From assembly GCA_964505385.1 (NCBI GenBank), contig CAZDIA010000030.1, positions 1 through 36,871 of the forward strand: a stretch of 36,871 nucleotides of DNA, read 5' to 3'. Shown here one piece after another: positions 16,096 through 25,182 of this stretch. Positions within the stretch are counted from its first letter, which is position 1, and the number at the start of each line of letters is the position of its first letter. The notes beneath the pieces were generated by a model, which did no database searches, was not told the origin of the DNA, and worked only from the letters and a program-made list of their open reading frames with translations. Both the position numbers and the translations under genes were made by a program. Source of the DNA: SLJN01 sp964505385. Its GTDB lineage: Bacteria > Bacteroidota > Rhodothermia > Balneolales > Natronogracilivirgulaceae.

Positions 16096-16839
16096 TCATT
16101 TGCTTAACCAATACCAAAATCGCTGCGGGATTATATTCAACAGCAACGCAATCCAGAAATAACGGCGGGTTACATATGCTTTGAATTTCCGCTTTTCAAT
16201 TGCCCGGATAATCTGTTGTGTAGCTTTATCGACGGGACTTACCCAGAACTTCTGCTCCCTGTTTTCGGTCATAGACGTATGGACAAAACCCGGTAAAACA
16301 TCCGTAACAGCAACGGATATATTCATTTTCTTCAACCGCAGACGCAAACCCTGCAGGTAATTGGATACAAATGCCTTCGAAGCATTATAACCCATCGAAC
16401 CCGGATTGGGAAGCAACCCCGCTACTGATGAAATTCCGACGATGTGACCGTACCCCTGATTTACAAAATGCTGAAATGCTGAATTCAGAAGCGCGCAGAA
16501 ACCGGTTACATTTGTATCAATCATCCGTCGCTCATAATCCCATGCCAACTCTCTCGATTTTAGCGAAACACCGGCATTCAGAATAATGATATCTAACCCG
16601 CCCATTTCGGAAATTAAATCCTCAAGGTGTGCGCGGGCTTCTTCTGGTTTGCTGACATCCATTTGTCGAATGTGTACTCTGGTCTGCAACTCTTTTGAAA
16701 GTTCTTCAAGCAAATGTAGCCGTCTCCCGGTAATTCCAAGTATTGCTCCTTTTTCAGAAAGTTGACGTGCCAGTTCACCTCCGATTCCGCTTGTGGCCCC
16801 TGTAATAATAATTTTTTTGCTTTTCAGGCTGGAGTACAT
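16096..16839 (-). CDS. SDR family NAD(P)-dependent oxidoreductase
   Basis: A classical short-chain dehydrogenase/reductase of 247 residues. It has the cofactor motif TGATSGIG (13-20), the structural NAG (88-90), and the catalytic serine S137/S138, Y151 and K155 in GYNASK. The C-terminal end (FWIALLLNIIPQRFWYWLSK) is hydrophobic and aromatic, as in membrane-associated DltE-like SDRs. The substrate is not predictable. It stands alone between the AbgT and DUF6580 genes on the same strand, with gaps of 140-200 bp on each side. Confidence 0.9.
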   Translation of the reverse strand: MYSSLKSKKIIITGATSGIGGELARQLSEKGAILGITGRRLHLLEELSKELQTRVHIRQMDVSKPEEARAHLEDLISEMGGLDIIILNAGVSLKSRELAWDYERRMIDTNVTGFCALLNSAFQHFVNQGYGHIVGISSVAGLLPNPGSMGYNASKAFVSNYLQGLRLRLKKMNISVAVTDVLPGFVHTSMTENREQKFWVSPVDKATQQIIRAIEKRKFKAYVTRRYFWIALLLNIIPQRFWYWLSK

Positions 16840-16979
16840 CTCTCAGTACTTAAGCGGTTTGCCACAGAATACAAGACGGTTTAGAAGATCAAATTGAGGG
16901 GATGTGATAAGAAAGGGATATAGAGAGGATGATAACTCCACCTCTATATCCCTCAAAATATAATCAGTCAAATATTCAA

Positions 16980-17519
16980 CTACTGACTGCGCTGCGCTAA
17001 TGCAGGCTGAAGAGCCGGATATTTGTGTTGAGCAAATTCAAATCCACCGAAAAGAACAATGCTGTAAATCAGAGTGGATGCAAGCGTGTAATGAAAAAAC
17101 GGAATTGCGGCGACATAAGCTGCACCCAGACCTTCAAGTGTCAAAGGATAGTAACCGGCAGTTAGCCACACTCCAAAATTGGTTACGATAAAAAAGATAA
17201 CCGATCCGGCCACTCCGCCAATACCGGCTCCGGCAAGTTTTCCGAGACTGGATTTATTTTGAAGTTTGATGCCAAAATAAACCATCAAGCCGAAGCATGC
17301 ATATACAAACAGCATTGTAGAATGTAAGCCAAGAAAAATATCACTAAGAAGCAATGCACCGAATGCCAGTCCGAAGGCCATTCGTTTATCGGTTAAATAA
17401 GCCCCTCCAAACATGGCAAGAGCCAATACAGGTGTAAAGTTCGGGGGATCTGGTAAAAATCTCACAAGTGCAACACTTACGATTATGATGAGTAGCACCA
17501 AAAATCGAGAGTTGAGCAT
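16980..17519 (-). CDS. DUF6580 family membrane protein
   Basis: A 179-residue membrane protein with about five hydrophobic segments. The N-terminal RFLPDPPNFTPVLALAMFGG and the later TNFGVWLTAGYYPLT match the DUF6580 family of putative transport proteins, which resemble S components of ECF vitamin transporters. The start is supported by GGAG 8 bases upstream. A good Bacteroidota-type promoter lies 90-120 bp upstream, followed by a short hairpin in the leader. No ECF energising genes are nearby. The substrate is unknown. Confidence 0.75.
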   Translation of the reverse strand: MLNSRFLVLLIIIVSVALVRFLPDPPNFTPVLALAMFGGAYLTDKRMAFGLAFGALLLSDIFLGLHSTMLFVYACFGLMVYFGIKLQNKSSLGKLAGAGIGGVAGSVIFFIVTNFGVWLTAGYYPLTLEGLGAAYVAAIPFFHYTLASTLIYSIVLFGGFEFAQHKYPALQPALAQRSQ

Positions 17520-17551
17520 GAATATCTCCGTTTTTAAGTTGTTTTTGATGC

Positions 17552-17582
17552 CGCTGTCGATCTCGGTGATTGGTTTACAGCG
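17552..17582 (-). promoter_or_regulatory. Leader hairpin of the DUF6580 gene
   Basis: CGCTGT (17552-17557) pairs with ACAGCG (17577-17582) in the leader between the inferred transcription start and the ATG. It is short and not a recognised riboswitch; no cobalamin-type consensus was seen. Confidence 0.25.
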
Positions 17583-17606
17583 ACAGTTGTTTTAATTGAC
17601 AGTTTG

Positions 17607-17639
17607 CAAAGATACAATTTTTAACCCGTGGATTCCAAA
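17607..17639 (-). promoter_or_regulatory. Bacteroidota-type promoter for the DUF6580 gene
   Basis: On the minus strand, TTTG (17639-17636) and TATCTTTG (17614-17607) are separated by 21 bases, matching the -33 TTTG / -7 TAnnTTTG consensus. Transcription would start near 17600 and give a leader of about 80 bases. Confidence 0.6.
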
Positions 17640-18100
17640 GATGTATTCAGCCTACCCGAATCCGGTCTCCTTCATAAGATTTTTATATGATTTAGATAAT
17701 TTTTTGGTTAATGCAGATATTACCGGCAATAGGAGAAACCCGGATTGGTTTTAGAATTAAATTTTCCGGTGATGGTCTTTTACAATATTCTGAGCTGAAT
17801 AAAAGTGTGTTAATTGCAAAAATTTATCATCCATTCTGGAAAATACCCCGGCATTATTTGTAACTTCGGTCAGCCGGAGAAACAAACCGGCACGGAGATG
17901 TGGTATAATTTAGCGTTCTTGTTAGTTTCTGCGACTTTATTCCGGGTCGTTTTTCGTGGTTGATCGCTATGGTATAATCAAAATTCGATTACATTTTTTA
18001 ATTATAATATTCCTACTATTGTTGGAATTCTTTGATTTTTTTTCGATTACCGATTTTTTTGAATGGAAACAGGTTACAACAAAAATAAAGTACTGTAATT
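17640..18100. other. Long gene-free upstream region of hppA
   Basis: About 460 bases precede hppA without a plausible ORF. TAACTTCG at 17861-17868 is a 7/8 match to the Bacteroidota -7 box but lacks a clear -33 partner. TGGTATAAT occurs twice, at 17901-17909 and 17970-17978, in an extended -10-like form. The last 100 bases are very A/T-rich. If transcription begins near 17875, hppA has a leader of about 225 bases. No known riboswitch was recognised. Confidence 0.4.
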
Positions 18101-20503
18101 ATGATAATGAATGAATTCGTGGAGTTTTATGGCCCCTGGATGGTACCTCTTTTAGGTATTGTGGCCTTAATTATCGGGTATGTAATCTATAAGAATTTTA
18201 TGAGATTCAGCCCCGGTGAAGAACAGGTCGCAAAGCTTGGGGATCAGATTCACCGGGCCGCTATGACTTTCATGTTCAGAGAGCTGAAAGTCATGAGTAT
18301 TTTTACCGTAGTCATTGGTTTATTAGTTGGCATTTCACCTTTGGGCTGGCCAACGGCTATTGCCTTTTTTGTAGGTGCTATTGCATCTGCAGCAGCCGGC
18401 TTTATCGGAATGTACACAGCTACCAAAGCTAATGTGCGAACAGCTGTTGCCGCCCGGGATCATGGTGCAACTCAGGCAATGTCACTTTCCTTTTTTGGCG
18501 GTTCTGTGATGGGACTTGCCGTGGCAGCAATGGGTCTGCTGGGTATCGGCTTGTTGTTTATTTTTCTAATTGTATACGCCACCGCTGATGCTGAAGCCGG
18601 CGCAACTTCAATTGAAGGTTTTGCGATGGGAGCTTCCGTGGTAGCCCTCTTTTACAGGGTCGGTGGCGGTATTTTTACCAAAGCCGCCGATGTGGGAGCG
18701 GATCTCGTCGGAAAAGTTGAAGAAGGCATTCCGGAAGATGACCCGCGTAACCCCGGTGTTATTGCTGATAATGTTGGTGATAACGTAGGTGACGTTGCCG
18801 GTATGGGTTCCGACCTGTTTGAAAGTTATTGCGGTTCTCAAATCGCAGTTATGATTATCACAGCTACTATGTCGGCCGGTGCTGCAACTGCATTGTTATC
18901 TATAGATGCTCCTGCAGAATATGCTCAAAGCATATTAATGTTGCTGCCTCTGCTGTTAACCAGTACCGGGCTCATTTGTTCGTTAATAGCATTCGGCGTT
19001 GTTAAAGGCACAGCCCATCTGGATCCCTCCAAAACCATTCAGTATGGTCAGGCCGCCGCGTCGATTATGTTTATGATTTTGTCGCTGGTTCTCACTCAGA
19101 TTTTCGGAATCAGCATAATGGTATGGCTCAGCATATTTTTGGGAACTCTGGGTGGTGTTGTCATCACCATTGTAACCAATTATTATACGAATGGACCGCC
19201 GGTACGAATGATCGGACGCTCCGGTAAAACCGGTGTTGCTACCGTAATTATTAACGGTTTTGCGGTAGGCCTTCAATCTATCGTATTTCCGGTAGTTGTG
19301 ATTGCTGTTCTCATATTTGTTTCTTACGCTTTTGCCGGTGTATATGGCATTGGTATTGCCGCTGTCGGCTTGCTGTCTACCATCGCCATGACAATGGCTA
19401 TTGATGCTTACGGACCGGTAGCCGACAATGCCGGCGGTATAGCTGAGATGAGTGAGATGGGACCTGAAACCCGTAAAATTACCGACAAGCTGGATTCCGT
19501 TGGTAATACCACCGCAGCTATCGGTAAGGGATTCGCCATTAGTGCAGCCGGATTAGCCGCCCTCACAATGGTACTCGCTTTTATCGAGGTGATTGAAAGA
19601 AGCTACCCCGGATTCACTGAGGGTATCAGCGTGGCTAACCCGATGGTACTGGCAGGATTATTTCTCGGGGCATTGACCGCTTACTTCAATGGCTCCATTA
19701 CCATGAGAGCTGTCGGCTCTACCGCTTTTGAAATGATTGAAGAAATCAGACGGCAATTCCGTGAAAAGCCGGGAATTCTGAAATACGAAGAGGAGCCCGA
19801 TCCTGAAAAATGTGTTGCCATTGCTGCAGACGGCGCCATGAAGCGCCTGGTTTGGCCGGCCCTGCTTGCCATTGCCATGCCACTTGGTATCGGATTCGTA
19901 CTCGGCGCTGAAGCTTTGGCAGGACTACTCGCCGGCGCCTTGATTTCCTGCGCCGCGCTTGCCTTGTTTATGGCTAATGCCGGCGGTGCCTGGGACAATG
20001 CTAAAAAATACATTGAAGAAGGCCATGAAGGCGGAAAAGGTTCTGAAGCTCATGCCGCTACCGTCGTCGGTGATACCGTGGGTGATCCGCTGAAGGATAC
20101 TTCCGGCCCATCCATGAATATTTTGATCAACGTGATGGCTATTTGGAGTGTAGTTATGGCACCATTGCTGCAGCCTCAGCCATTCTGGGAGCAGCAAGGA
20201 GACACGGAATCCGCAGGCATTCATACGGTTATAGATGCTGATATGCTTGCTGCAGAAAACTCAATCGAGGCCGGCTCAATATTTACCGTGATGAATGGTG
20301 ATGCGCTTCAGGCTAACTCTGATGTCAAAACAGAGGATAATGCCGATGCCTATACCGCCGAATCATCTGCATGGAAACATGAGTCAAACGAAATCAAATA
20401 TTCGGCTCCGATATCGGTTTTATCCGGCCAATATCGGCTGCCATCGATAACCGGAGATTTGTTATCCAACGGAACATTTATTTTTCCGCCGGATAATGCT
20501 TAA
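18101..20503 (+). CDS. hppA: Membrane-bound ion-pumping pyrophosphatase
   Basis: This integral membrane enzyme couples pyrophosphate hydrolysis to H+ or Na+ export. The sequence has the long pyrophosphate-binding region with DVGADLVGKVEEGIPEDDPR, then NPGVIADNVGDNVGDVAG and the C-terminal GDTVGDPLKDTSGPS. The segment GNTTAAIGKG (468-477) has Ala at 472 and Gly at 475, where potassium-independent enzymes have Lys and Thr, so it should be the potassium-dependent subtype. H+ versus Na+ specificity is not settled here. Family members usually end soon after the last helix. This one continues for about 110 polar, acidic residues after residue 690, including two related segments (IHTVIDADMLAAENS and IFTVMNGDALQANSD). 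The C-terminus is expected outside the cytoplasm in this family. An ATG two codons in is an alternative start. Confidence 0.95.
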   Translation: MIMNEFVEFYGPWMVPLLGIVALIIGYVIYKNFMRFSPGEEQVAKLGDQIHRAAMTFMFRELKVMSIFTVVIGLLVGISPLGWPTAIAFFVGAIASAAAGFIGMYTATKANVRTAVAARDHGATQAMSLSFFGGSVMGLAVAAMGLLGIGLLFIFLIVYATADAEAGATSIEGFAMGASVVALFYRVGGGIFTKAADVGADLVGKVEEGIPEDDPRNPGVIADNVGDNVGDVAGMGSDLFESYCGSQIAVMIITATMSAGAATALLSIDAPAEYAQSILMLLPLLLTSTGLICSLIAFGVVKGTAHLDPSKTIQYGQAAASIMFMILSLVLTQIFGISIMVWLSIFLGTLGGVVITIVTNYYTNGPPVRMIGRSGKTGVATVIINGFAVGLQSIVFPVVVIAVLIFVSYAFAGVYGIGIAAVGLLSTIAMTMAIDAYGPVADNAGGIAEMSEMGPETRKITDKLDSVGNTTAAIGKGFAISAAGLAALTMVLAFIEVIERSYPGFTEGISVANPMVLAGLFLGALTAYFNGSITMRAVGSTAFEMIEEIRRQFREKPGILKYEEEPDPEKCVAIAADGAMKRLVWPALLAIAMPLGIGFVLGAEALAGLLAGALISCAALALFMANAGGAWDNAKKYIEEGHEGGKGSEAHAATVVGDTVGDPLKDTSGPSMNILINVMAIWSVVMAPLLQPQPFWEQQGDTESAGIHTVIDADMLAAENSIEAGSIFTVMNGDALQANSDVKTEDNADAYTAESSAWKHESNEIKYSAPISVLSGQYRLPSITGDLLSNGTFIFPPDNA

Positions 20504-20533
20504 CCGGCCGGATTGGTAACCCATCTGATTCGT

Positions 20534-20569
20534 AAAAGCCACTTTATGTGAAAACATAAAGTGGCTTTT
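20534..20569. terminator. Rho-independent terminator after hppA
   Basis: A perfect 16-bp stem, AAAAGCCACTTTATGT (20534-20549) with 20554-20569 and a 4-base loop, is followed by GTTTT. It lies 31 bp after the hppA stop. Confidence 0.92.
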
Positions 20570-20688
20570 GTTTTATCCACCCGGGAATAATGAGTGACAT
20601 TTATTGTGTAATCTTATCAATCAAACCAACCGGTCTTACGTTGAACTTAATCTGAAAACCATCTTTATGTTTTTGTAATATTCTTACT

Positions 20689-21915
20689 ATGCGAGCGATT
20701 TATTTTATAGCCTGTTTATCAATTTCCTTAGCCGGTTTCACTAATCCCGCATTATCTCAACCCGTTGAATTATCGGAGGAAGCTCAGATTTCTCTCATTA
20801 CCATACTTCCCGGTGAAGCTCCTGAAGAGTGGTTTGGCCACAGCGCAGTACGGGTTAAAGATCAGGCGCAAAATATTGATTACTCCTTCAATTACGGCAC
20901 TTTCCAGTTTGATACATTTTTTTTGCCCAAGTTTATTTACGGCGAGTTAACCTACTTTTTGTCTGTTGCGGATTTTTCACGCGCTGTGCAACATTACCGT
21001 GAAAGAGAGCGCCCCATTATTGAACAGGTACTTCGTTTTTCACCCGATCAAAAACAAGCTCTGTTTGAATTCCTCCAAAATAATGCCCGCCCGGAAAACC
21101 GCTATTATCAATATGATTTTTTATTTGATAACTGTTCAACACGCATCCGTGACGCCCTCGTAGAGGTACTGGGAGATGATATTCTGTTTGCTGAAAAACC
21201 CGACCCTCAACTTACTTTCCGGCAAATGATCGATCTGTATGTCGACGACAGGCCTTTTTATGATTTCGGGATCGATTTGGTACTTGGCAGCCGGATAGAC
21301 CGGGTAGCCGAGCCATGGGAAACTATGTTTCTTCCGGATTATCTGCTTGAAGCTTTTGACCACGCCACTGTATATAAAAACAATGAACAACAGCCCCTTG
21401 TTGCAAGCAAGGATACTCTAATGTGGATTGACGGGTATCAAGCTTCCAAAGAGAGTCTTCCCTGGGTTAACCTGATTACCTGGACACTTTTTATCATCGG
21501 TGCCATTGTTACCATCAGAAACTACTATCATGGACGCCTCACAACCAGATGGTTTGATATACCATTATTTACCATATCCGGTCTAATAGGGTTGATTATT
21601 GCTTTTCTTTGGTTCATATCGCTGCATCAGGAAACCGTCAACAACATAAACCTGTTCTGGGCATGGCCAACTCATCTTTTGGTTATACCTCTTTTATTCC
21701 GTATGAACCAACCGGGCTCTGTAGCGACAGTTTATCTCATTGCCGCCGGTCTTGCGCCATTAATTATCGCTCTTGGATGGTATTTGTGGCCCCAATCACT
21801 TCATTCGGCCGCATTTCCGCTACTGATACTGCTCATTCTGCGTTGCAGCTGGATAGCGCTTCAACCAATCTTTAGCAACTCTAAAACGACAACTGAGAAA
21901 CAAGAAACGAATTAA
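20689..21915 (+). CDS. DUF4105 (Lnb N-terminal-like) membrane protein
   Basis: A 408-residue envelope protein. It has a signal peptide (residues 1-23, ending ALS before QP), then a DUF4105/Lnb N-terminal-like domain. The domain is recognised by EEWFGHSAVRV, FNYGTFQFD, RERPIIEQVL, ARPENRYYQYDF and DNCSTRIRD, with the conserved His, Cys and Asp. This domain is common in Bacteroidota as an outer or periplasmic protein of unknown reaction, and a related domain in firmicute Lnb takes part in lipoprotein modification. From about residue 262 onward the protein has four or five hydrophobic helices, so the domain is tethered in the inner membrane. A weak promoter-like pair (TTG 20641-20643, TATGTTTT 20666-20673) lies just upstream. 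Confidence 0.8.
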   Translation: MRAIYFIACLSISLAGFTNPALSQPVELSEEAQISLITILPGEAPEEWFGHSAVRVKDQAQNIDYSFNYGTFQFDTFFLPKFIYGELTYFLSVADFSRAVQHYRERERPIIEQVLRFSPDQKQALFEFLQNNARPENRYYQYDFLFDNCSTRIRDALVEVLGDDILFAEKPDPQLTFRQMIDLYVDDRPFYDFGIDLVLGSRIDRVAEPWETMFLPDYLLEAFDHATVYKNNEQQPLVASKDTLMWIDGYQASKESLPWVNLITWTLFIIGAIVTIRNYYHGRLTTRWFDIPLFTISGLIGLIIAFLWFISLHQETVNNINLFWAWPTHLLVIPLLFRMNQPGSVATVYLIAAGLAPLIIALGWYLWPQSLHSAAFPLLILLILRCSWIALQPIFSNSKTTTEKQETN

Positions 21916-21968
21916 CCCGCAATTTATAAAACTTACAACAGCTTTAATGGTTTTAGGCAGTTAAGCCA

Positions 21969-22610
21969 TCACATATCCGGTGTCATAACCTGGTATTTTT
22001 GCTCGGTGGGATTCCAAAACACCGTAATCTGGTCACTGGCTGCGCTGCCATCTTCATCCACAATAACGAGGTGGAACAATTGCACCGGTTGATCATATAA
22101 CTCCTCATGTTCATAAGTGCTGGTGCGCAAAGCATACCCATATTCAGCACGCACCTGATCAAGCAATTGATCTCCATCCTCATCAAGTAAAGCATCCTGA
22201 TCTATGGTAAATATTGGTAGAATCCCATCCGGTCTTTTTTGATATACTATAAGCCGGTTTATAACAAATTCGAAATCTTCACCCGTGAGTGTCTCTTCCG
22301 GCTGATCATCCTTTACATCAAGCAATACAAACTCAGAGTATCTATCCCCCGTCACATCTTCATTATAATAGAGTACCTTATTTACATCTGAAAGATTTGC
22401 CTGGAATTCCTCCATCGTCCATTCCTCTTCCAGGGCCTGTGCGATAATTCTCAGATTAGGGTCAGCCTCGCCGTAGAGACGTACGCTCAGATCATTATAT
22501 TCATCGTAATCAAGCGGATGTAATGCTTGCGTATACCAAAAATACAAAATTGATAATCCTGCAAGCACAAGTACCAAAATTCCAACCCATGCAACAGTTT
22601 TGCTTCTCAT
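21969..22610 (-). CDS. Membrane-anchored hypothetical protein
   Basis: A 213-residue protein not recognised as a known family. It has an N-terminal membrane segment (residues 8-26, VAWVGILVLVLAGLSILYFW region) and then an acidic soluble domain of about 185 residues, presumably outside the cytoplasm. A stretch DEDGDQLLDQ resembles a calcium-binding EF-hand-type loop, though alone this is weak evidence. It converges with the DUF4105 gene with 53 bases between stops. Good coding character over its full length supports a real gene. Confidence 0.65.
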   Translation of the reverse strand: MRSKTVAWVGILVLVLAGLSILYFWYTQALHPLDYDEYNDLSVRLYGEADPNLRIIAQALEEEWTMEEFQANLSDVNKVLYYNEDVTGDRYSEFVLLDVKDDQPEETLTGEDFEFVINRLIVYQKRPDGILPIFTIDQDALLDEDGDQLLDQVRAEYGYALRTSTYEHEELYDQPVQLFHLVIVDEDGSAASDQITVFWNPTEQKYQVMTPDM

Positions 22611-23051
22611 AGTAATCTAATCAGTGTCTGTAAGTAAACTCAAAGTGACCTAAAATAACTCCAAGATCAAGGTGCGCGAAGATAATGGCACTTTTTAAGA
22701 GGCACTATTTAACTTAAATTGTGGTATGAAAGTTGAGCGGCATTTGCTCGAATCACATTTTGAAGATTTCTATAAAAATTTAGATTCTTAATATTAACTT
22801 CCTTTGAACGGGGAATTGACGGCAATTATACGCCTGAAACACTTTAAAAAATGTTAAAACAAAACCTTTGATAAATATAGCTGGTTTTCAAACTACCAAT
22901 TATAATGAAAAACACTTCTTGATTATAAATAATATGTTAATTAATGTAATAACTTAATTAATATGGGCTAAGCAGGTTCATAAATAAAAATAAAAACTCG
23001 TTTATTAGGTTAGGGTTTTGTCATTCACAAATATCACTAAAATAAAAAATC
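22611..23051. other. A/T-rich intergenic region between divergent genes
   Basis: This stretch separates the anchored hypothetical gene (minus) from the first DUF4168 gene (plus). It holds two copies of TTAATTAAT about 17 bases apart near 22937-22962 and the motif TATGGGCTAAG (22962-22972), which resembles TATGGGTTAGG ahead of the second paralog. The weaker copy of the recurring motif, AGGTTAGGGT, lies at 23007-23016. No ORF or RNA gene was recognised. Confidence 0.4.
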
Positions 23052-23591
23052 ATGCTCACTAAACTCACATCTATATTCACAACTGTAATGCTACTCATGG
23101 GGTTTTCTTTTGCCCAGGCGCAAGATTTACCCATGGAGCAAGAAGAAGTAGAACCTATTGAAGTTTCTGATGAAGAACTCCAGGAATGGGTTGATGTCTT
23201 TATCGAAGTTCAGGATCTGCAGCAACAGCTTCAAATGCAGCTTCCACAGGTGCTTGAAGACGCCGGAATTGAAATAGAAAAATTTCAGGAAATAGCACAG
23301 TCCAAAGAAATGGGGCAAACCCGGGATGAAATTGATGCTTCAAGCGGCGAGTGGGATAGCTACGATGAAGCTATGGAAGAAATTCAAGAACTCGAAGCCG
23401 ACTTCGAAGAAGACATGCAGGATAAAGTAGAAGAAGAAGGAATGGAGTGGGAACGATTCGAAGAAATCGAGATGGCCATCAATCAGGATCCTGAACTTAT
23501 GGAAAAAGCACAGGATATGATTATGGAAGCCCAGGGAATGGATCAACAGCAGCAGCAGCAACAACAACCCCCACCCCAGGATCCTTCCTAA
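23052..23591 (+). CDS. Secreted acidic DUF4168 protein with Gln-rich tail (1)
   Basis: A 179-residue exported protein with a signal peptide ending AQA before Q24. The mature part resembles DUF4168: a helical domain starting at VSDEELQEWVDVFIEVQ, then a long acidic helical segment and the NQDPELMEKAQ repeat end. The C-terminus is a run of eight glutamines and then prolines (QQQQQQQQPPPQDPS). The function is unknown. A close paralog lies 381 bp downstream. Its own terminator follows, so the two are separate transcripts. The glutamine run is encoded by CAG and CAA triplets and may vary in length. Confidence 0.75.
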   Translation: MLTKLTSIFTTVMLLMGFSFAQAQDLPMEQEEVEPIEVSDEELQEWVDVFIEVQDLQQQLQMQLPQVLEDAGIEIEKFQEIAQSKEMGQTRDEIDASSGEWDSYDEAMEEIQELEADFEEDMQDKVEEEGMEWERFEEIEMAINQDPELMEKAQDMIMEAQGMDQQQQQQQQPPPQDPS

Positions 23592-23631
23592 TAACTCTGC
23601 GAAATACCCTGTTCTAACCAGGTATTAAATA

Positions 23632-23664
23632 AAAAAGCCTGAACTCACAGAGTTCAGGCTTTTT
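23632..23664. terminator. Rho-independent terminator after first DUF4168 gene
   Basis: AAAAAGCCTGAACTC (23632-23646) pairs perfectly with 23650-23664 around a 3-base loop, and the right arm ends in a T-tract. Confidence 0.92.
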
Positions 23665-23699
23665 TAATGTACCCCTGTCATATAAAGAATTAAAGAGTA

Positions 23700-23805
23700 T
23701 TAAGAAGTCAAGATGACAAGAATTTAGGAAGCCGGGAATTCAAGAAAAGAAAGTGGTTTGGGTTTATATCTTAGTATCTTTACTTCTTCACATCTTTACA
23801 TCTTC
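23700..23805. repeat. Dispersed hairpin-forming intergenic repeat, copy B
   Basis: AAGAAGTCAAGATG (23702-23715) can pair with TATCTTTACTTCTT (23775-23788) or with CATCTTTACATCTT (23791-23804). Both arms and parts of the centre match copy A at 4803-4951. This copy sits between the tandem DUF4168 genes, after the terminator of the first. Confidence 0.6.
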
Positions 23806-23972
23806 AAATTGAGTTTTGGTTCCATAGGAAGGTATGCCAACGCCTTCCTGAAGACTTTTAGTCAGATTAAATCACCCACCTCAAATTAACAGTCATTAAA
23901 TTTTTTGAAATATTTTATTACTTTATGGGTTAGGTAAAGGCTAATTCTTATACAAATTTAAAATCGCTTATT

Positions 23973-24509
23973 ATGCTTAAATTGCTTACTACACTTCTCA
24001 CAGTAGCTTTTCTGTTTGCAGGCTTCAGCTTTTCTCAGGCTCAGGATCTGCCCATGCAACAGGAACCCGTTGAGCCTGTGGAAGTTTCCGATGAAGAACT
24101 CGAAGAATGGGTTGATATTTTTGTGGAAGTTCAGGATATCAACCAGCAACTTCAGATGCAATTCCAGCCGATTATCCAGGAGTCCGGACTAGATATCCAG
24201 AAGTTTCAGGAAATCATGCAAGCTGAAGAAATGGGACAACCCCGGGATGAAATAGATGCTTCAAGCTCCGAAATGGAAAATTACGATGAGGCCATGGATC
24301 AAATAATGGAGCTTCAAGAAGAAGCAGAAGAGGAAATGGTAGAATTTATTGAAGAGGAAGATATGGGACTGGAGCGGTACGAAGAAATTCTGATGGGTAT
24401 TAATCAGGATCAGGAACTTGCCGAACGTGCTGAGGAAATTATAATGGAAACTCAGGATATGCCGCAACAACAGCAGCAGCAACAGGCTCCCCCTCAGGAT
24501 CCTCGCTGA
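23973..24509 (+). CDS. Secreted acidic DUF4168 protein with Gln-rich tail (2)
   Basis: A 178-residue paralog of the preceding DUF4168 protein, roughly half identical by eye. It has a signal peptide ending SQA before Q24, the same QDLPM start of the mature chain, the VSDEELEEWVDIFVEVQ block, the near-identical PRDEIDASS segment, and a Gln/Pro tail (QQQQQQQAPPQDPR). A tandem duplication explains the pair. It has its own upstream region and terminator. Function is unknown; both are expected in the periplasm or outside the cell. Confidence 0.75.
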   Translation: MLKLLTTLLTVAFLFAGFSFSQAQDLPMQQEPVEPVEVSDEELEEWVDIFVEVQDINQQLQMQFQPIIQESGLDIQKFQEIMQAEEMGQPRDEIDASSSEMENYDEAMDQIMELQEEAEEEMVEFIEEEDMGLERYEEILMGINQDQELAERAEEIIMETQDMPQQQQQQQAPPQDPR

Positions 24510-24530
24510 TCATTTGTTCAATTTGATTTT

Positions 24531-24566
24531 AAAAGCCTGCCCGGTCTTTCCGGTCAGGCTTTTTTA
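24531..24566. terminator. Terminator between second DUF4168 gene and mpg
   Basis: AAAAGCCTG (24531-24539) pairs with CAGGCTTTT (24554-24562), with an inner CCGG/CCGG extension, followed by T residues. It lies between converging genes and overlaps the last bases of the glycosylase gene. Confidence 0.85.
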
Positions 24567-25166
24567 TTTGGCCGGGCTCACAAACCGGTTGCCTGCAATC
24601 CAAAATCTCCAGTCCAATTTAGCATCCTCCCCTGCATAGCCTATACCCACTCTCGGCCCTTCCATGATTTCTTCCGGTGAAAATCCATCCTCTTCCAGCC
24701 AGATGTGCGAGTTAACCAAATCAACTCCGTTATCATCAAGGGTGATGCCCAATGCCTGACTTACAAGTGCAGGTCCTCCGGTGGTATTACGTTTAACTTT
24801 TTCCTGATTTCTCCTTTGTAGCATCAGGTCGGTCCCCTCAACCGGTTCCACCGCGCGAACCAATACCGCATGAGGCACTTCCGCCGGTCCGGTGATGATA
24901 TTGAACAAACTGTGAATTCCGTAACACAGATAGACATACGCCACTCCCCCCTTGTGATAAAAGATTTCCGTACGCGGTGTTCTTCTTCCGTTGTAGGCGT
25001 GCGATGCCTTATCGGTCAGCCCGTCATACGCTTCGGTTTCGATAATCCGGCCAACCGCCAATCCTTCCGGAGACCGAACGCACAATCGTTTGCCCAGAAG
25101 CTGCCGTGAAAGCGAAACGACCTGATCATCCAGAAAAAAACTGCGTTGTAGCTTTTGATGCTTCAT
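24564..25166 (-). CDS. mpg: DNA-3-methyladenine glycosylase (AAG/Mpg family)
   Basis: This base-excision enzyme removes alkylated and deaminated purines such as 3-methyladenine and hypoxanthine. The 200-residue length fits the family. It has ARQLLGK-like SRQLLGKRL, the catalytic ETEAYDG with E45 and Y47, SHAYNGRRTPRTEIFY, AYVYLCYGIH and VLVRAVEPVEG. A single-gene unit, it converges with the DUF4168 gene. The motif AGTTAGGGTAA lies 16 bases upstream of the ATG. Confidence 0.92.
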   Translation of the reverse strand: MKHQKLQRSFFLDDQVVSLSRQLLGKRLCVRSPEGLAVGRIIETEAYDGLTDKASHAYNGRRTPRTEIFYHKGGVAYVYLCYGIHSLFNIITGPAEVPHAVLVRAVEPVEGTDLMLQRRNQEKVKRNTTGGPALVSQALGITLDDNGVDLVNSHIWLEEDGFSPEEIMEGPRVGIGYAGEDAKLDWRFWIAGNRFVSPAK

Positions 25167-25182
25167 CAGCTAAGTTTAATAC

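Noticed and set aside
17520..17640. Cobalamin-type riboswitch ahead of the DUF6580 gene
   Set aside because: Only a short 6-bp hairpin is present, and the conserved B12-box sequence was not found.
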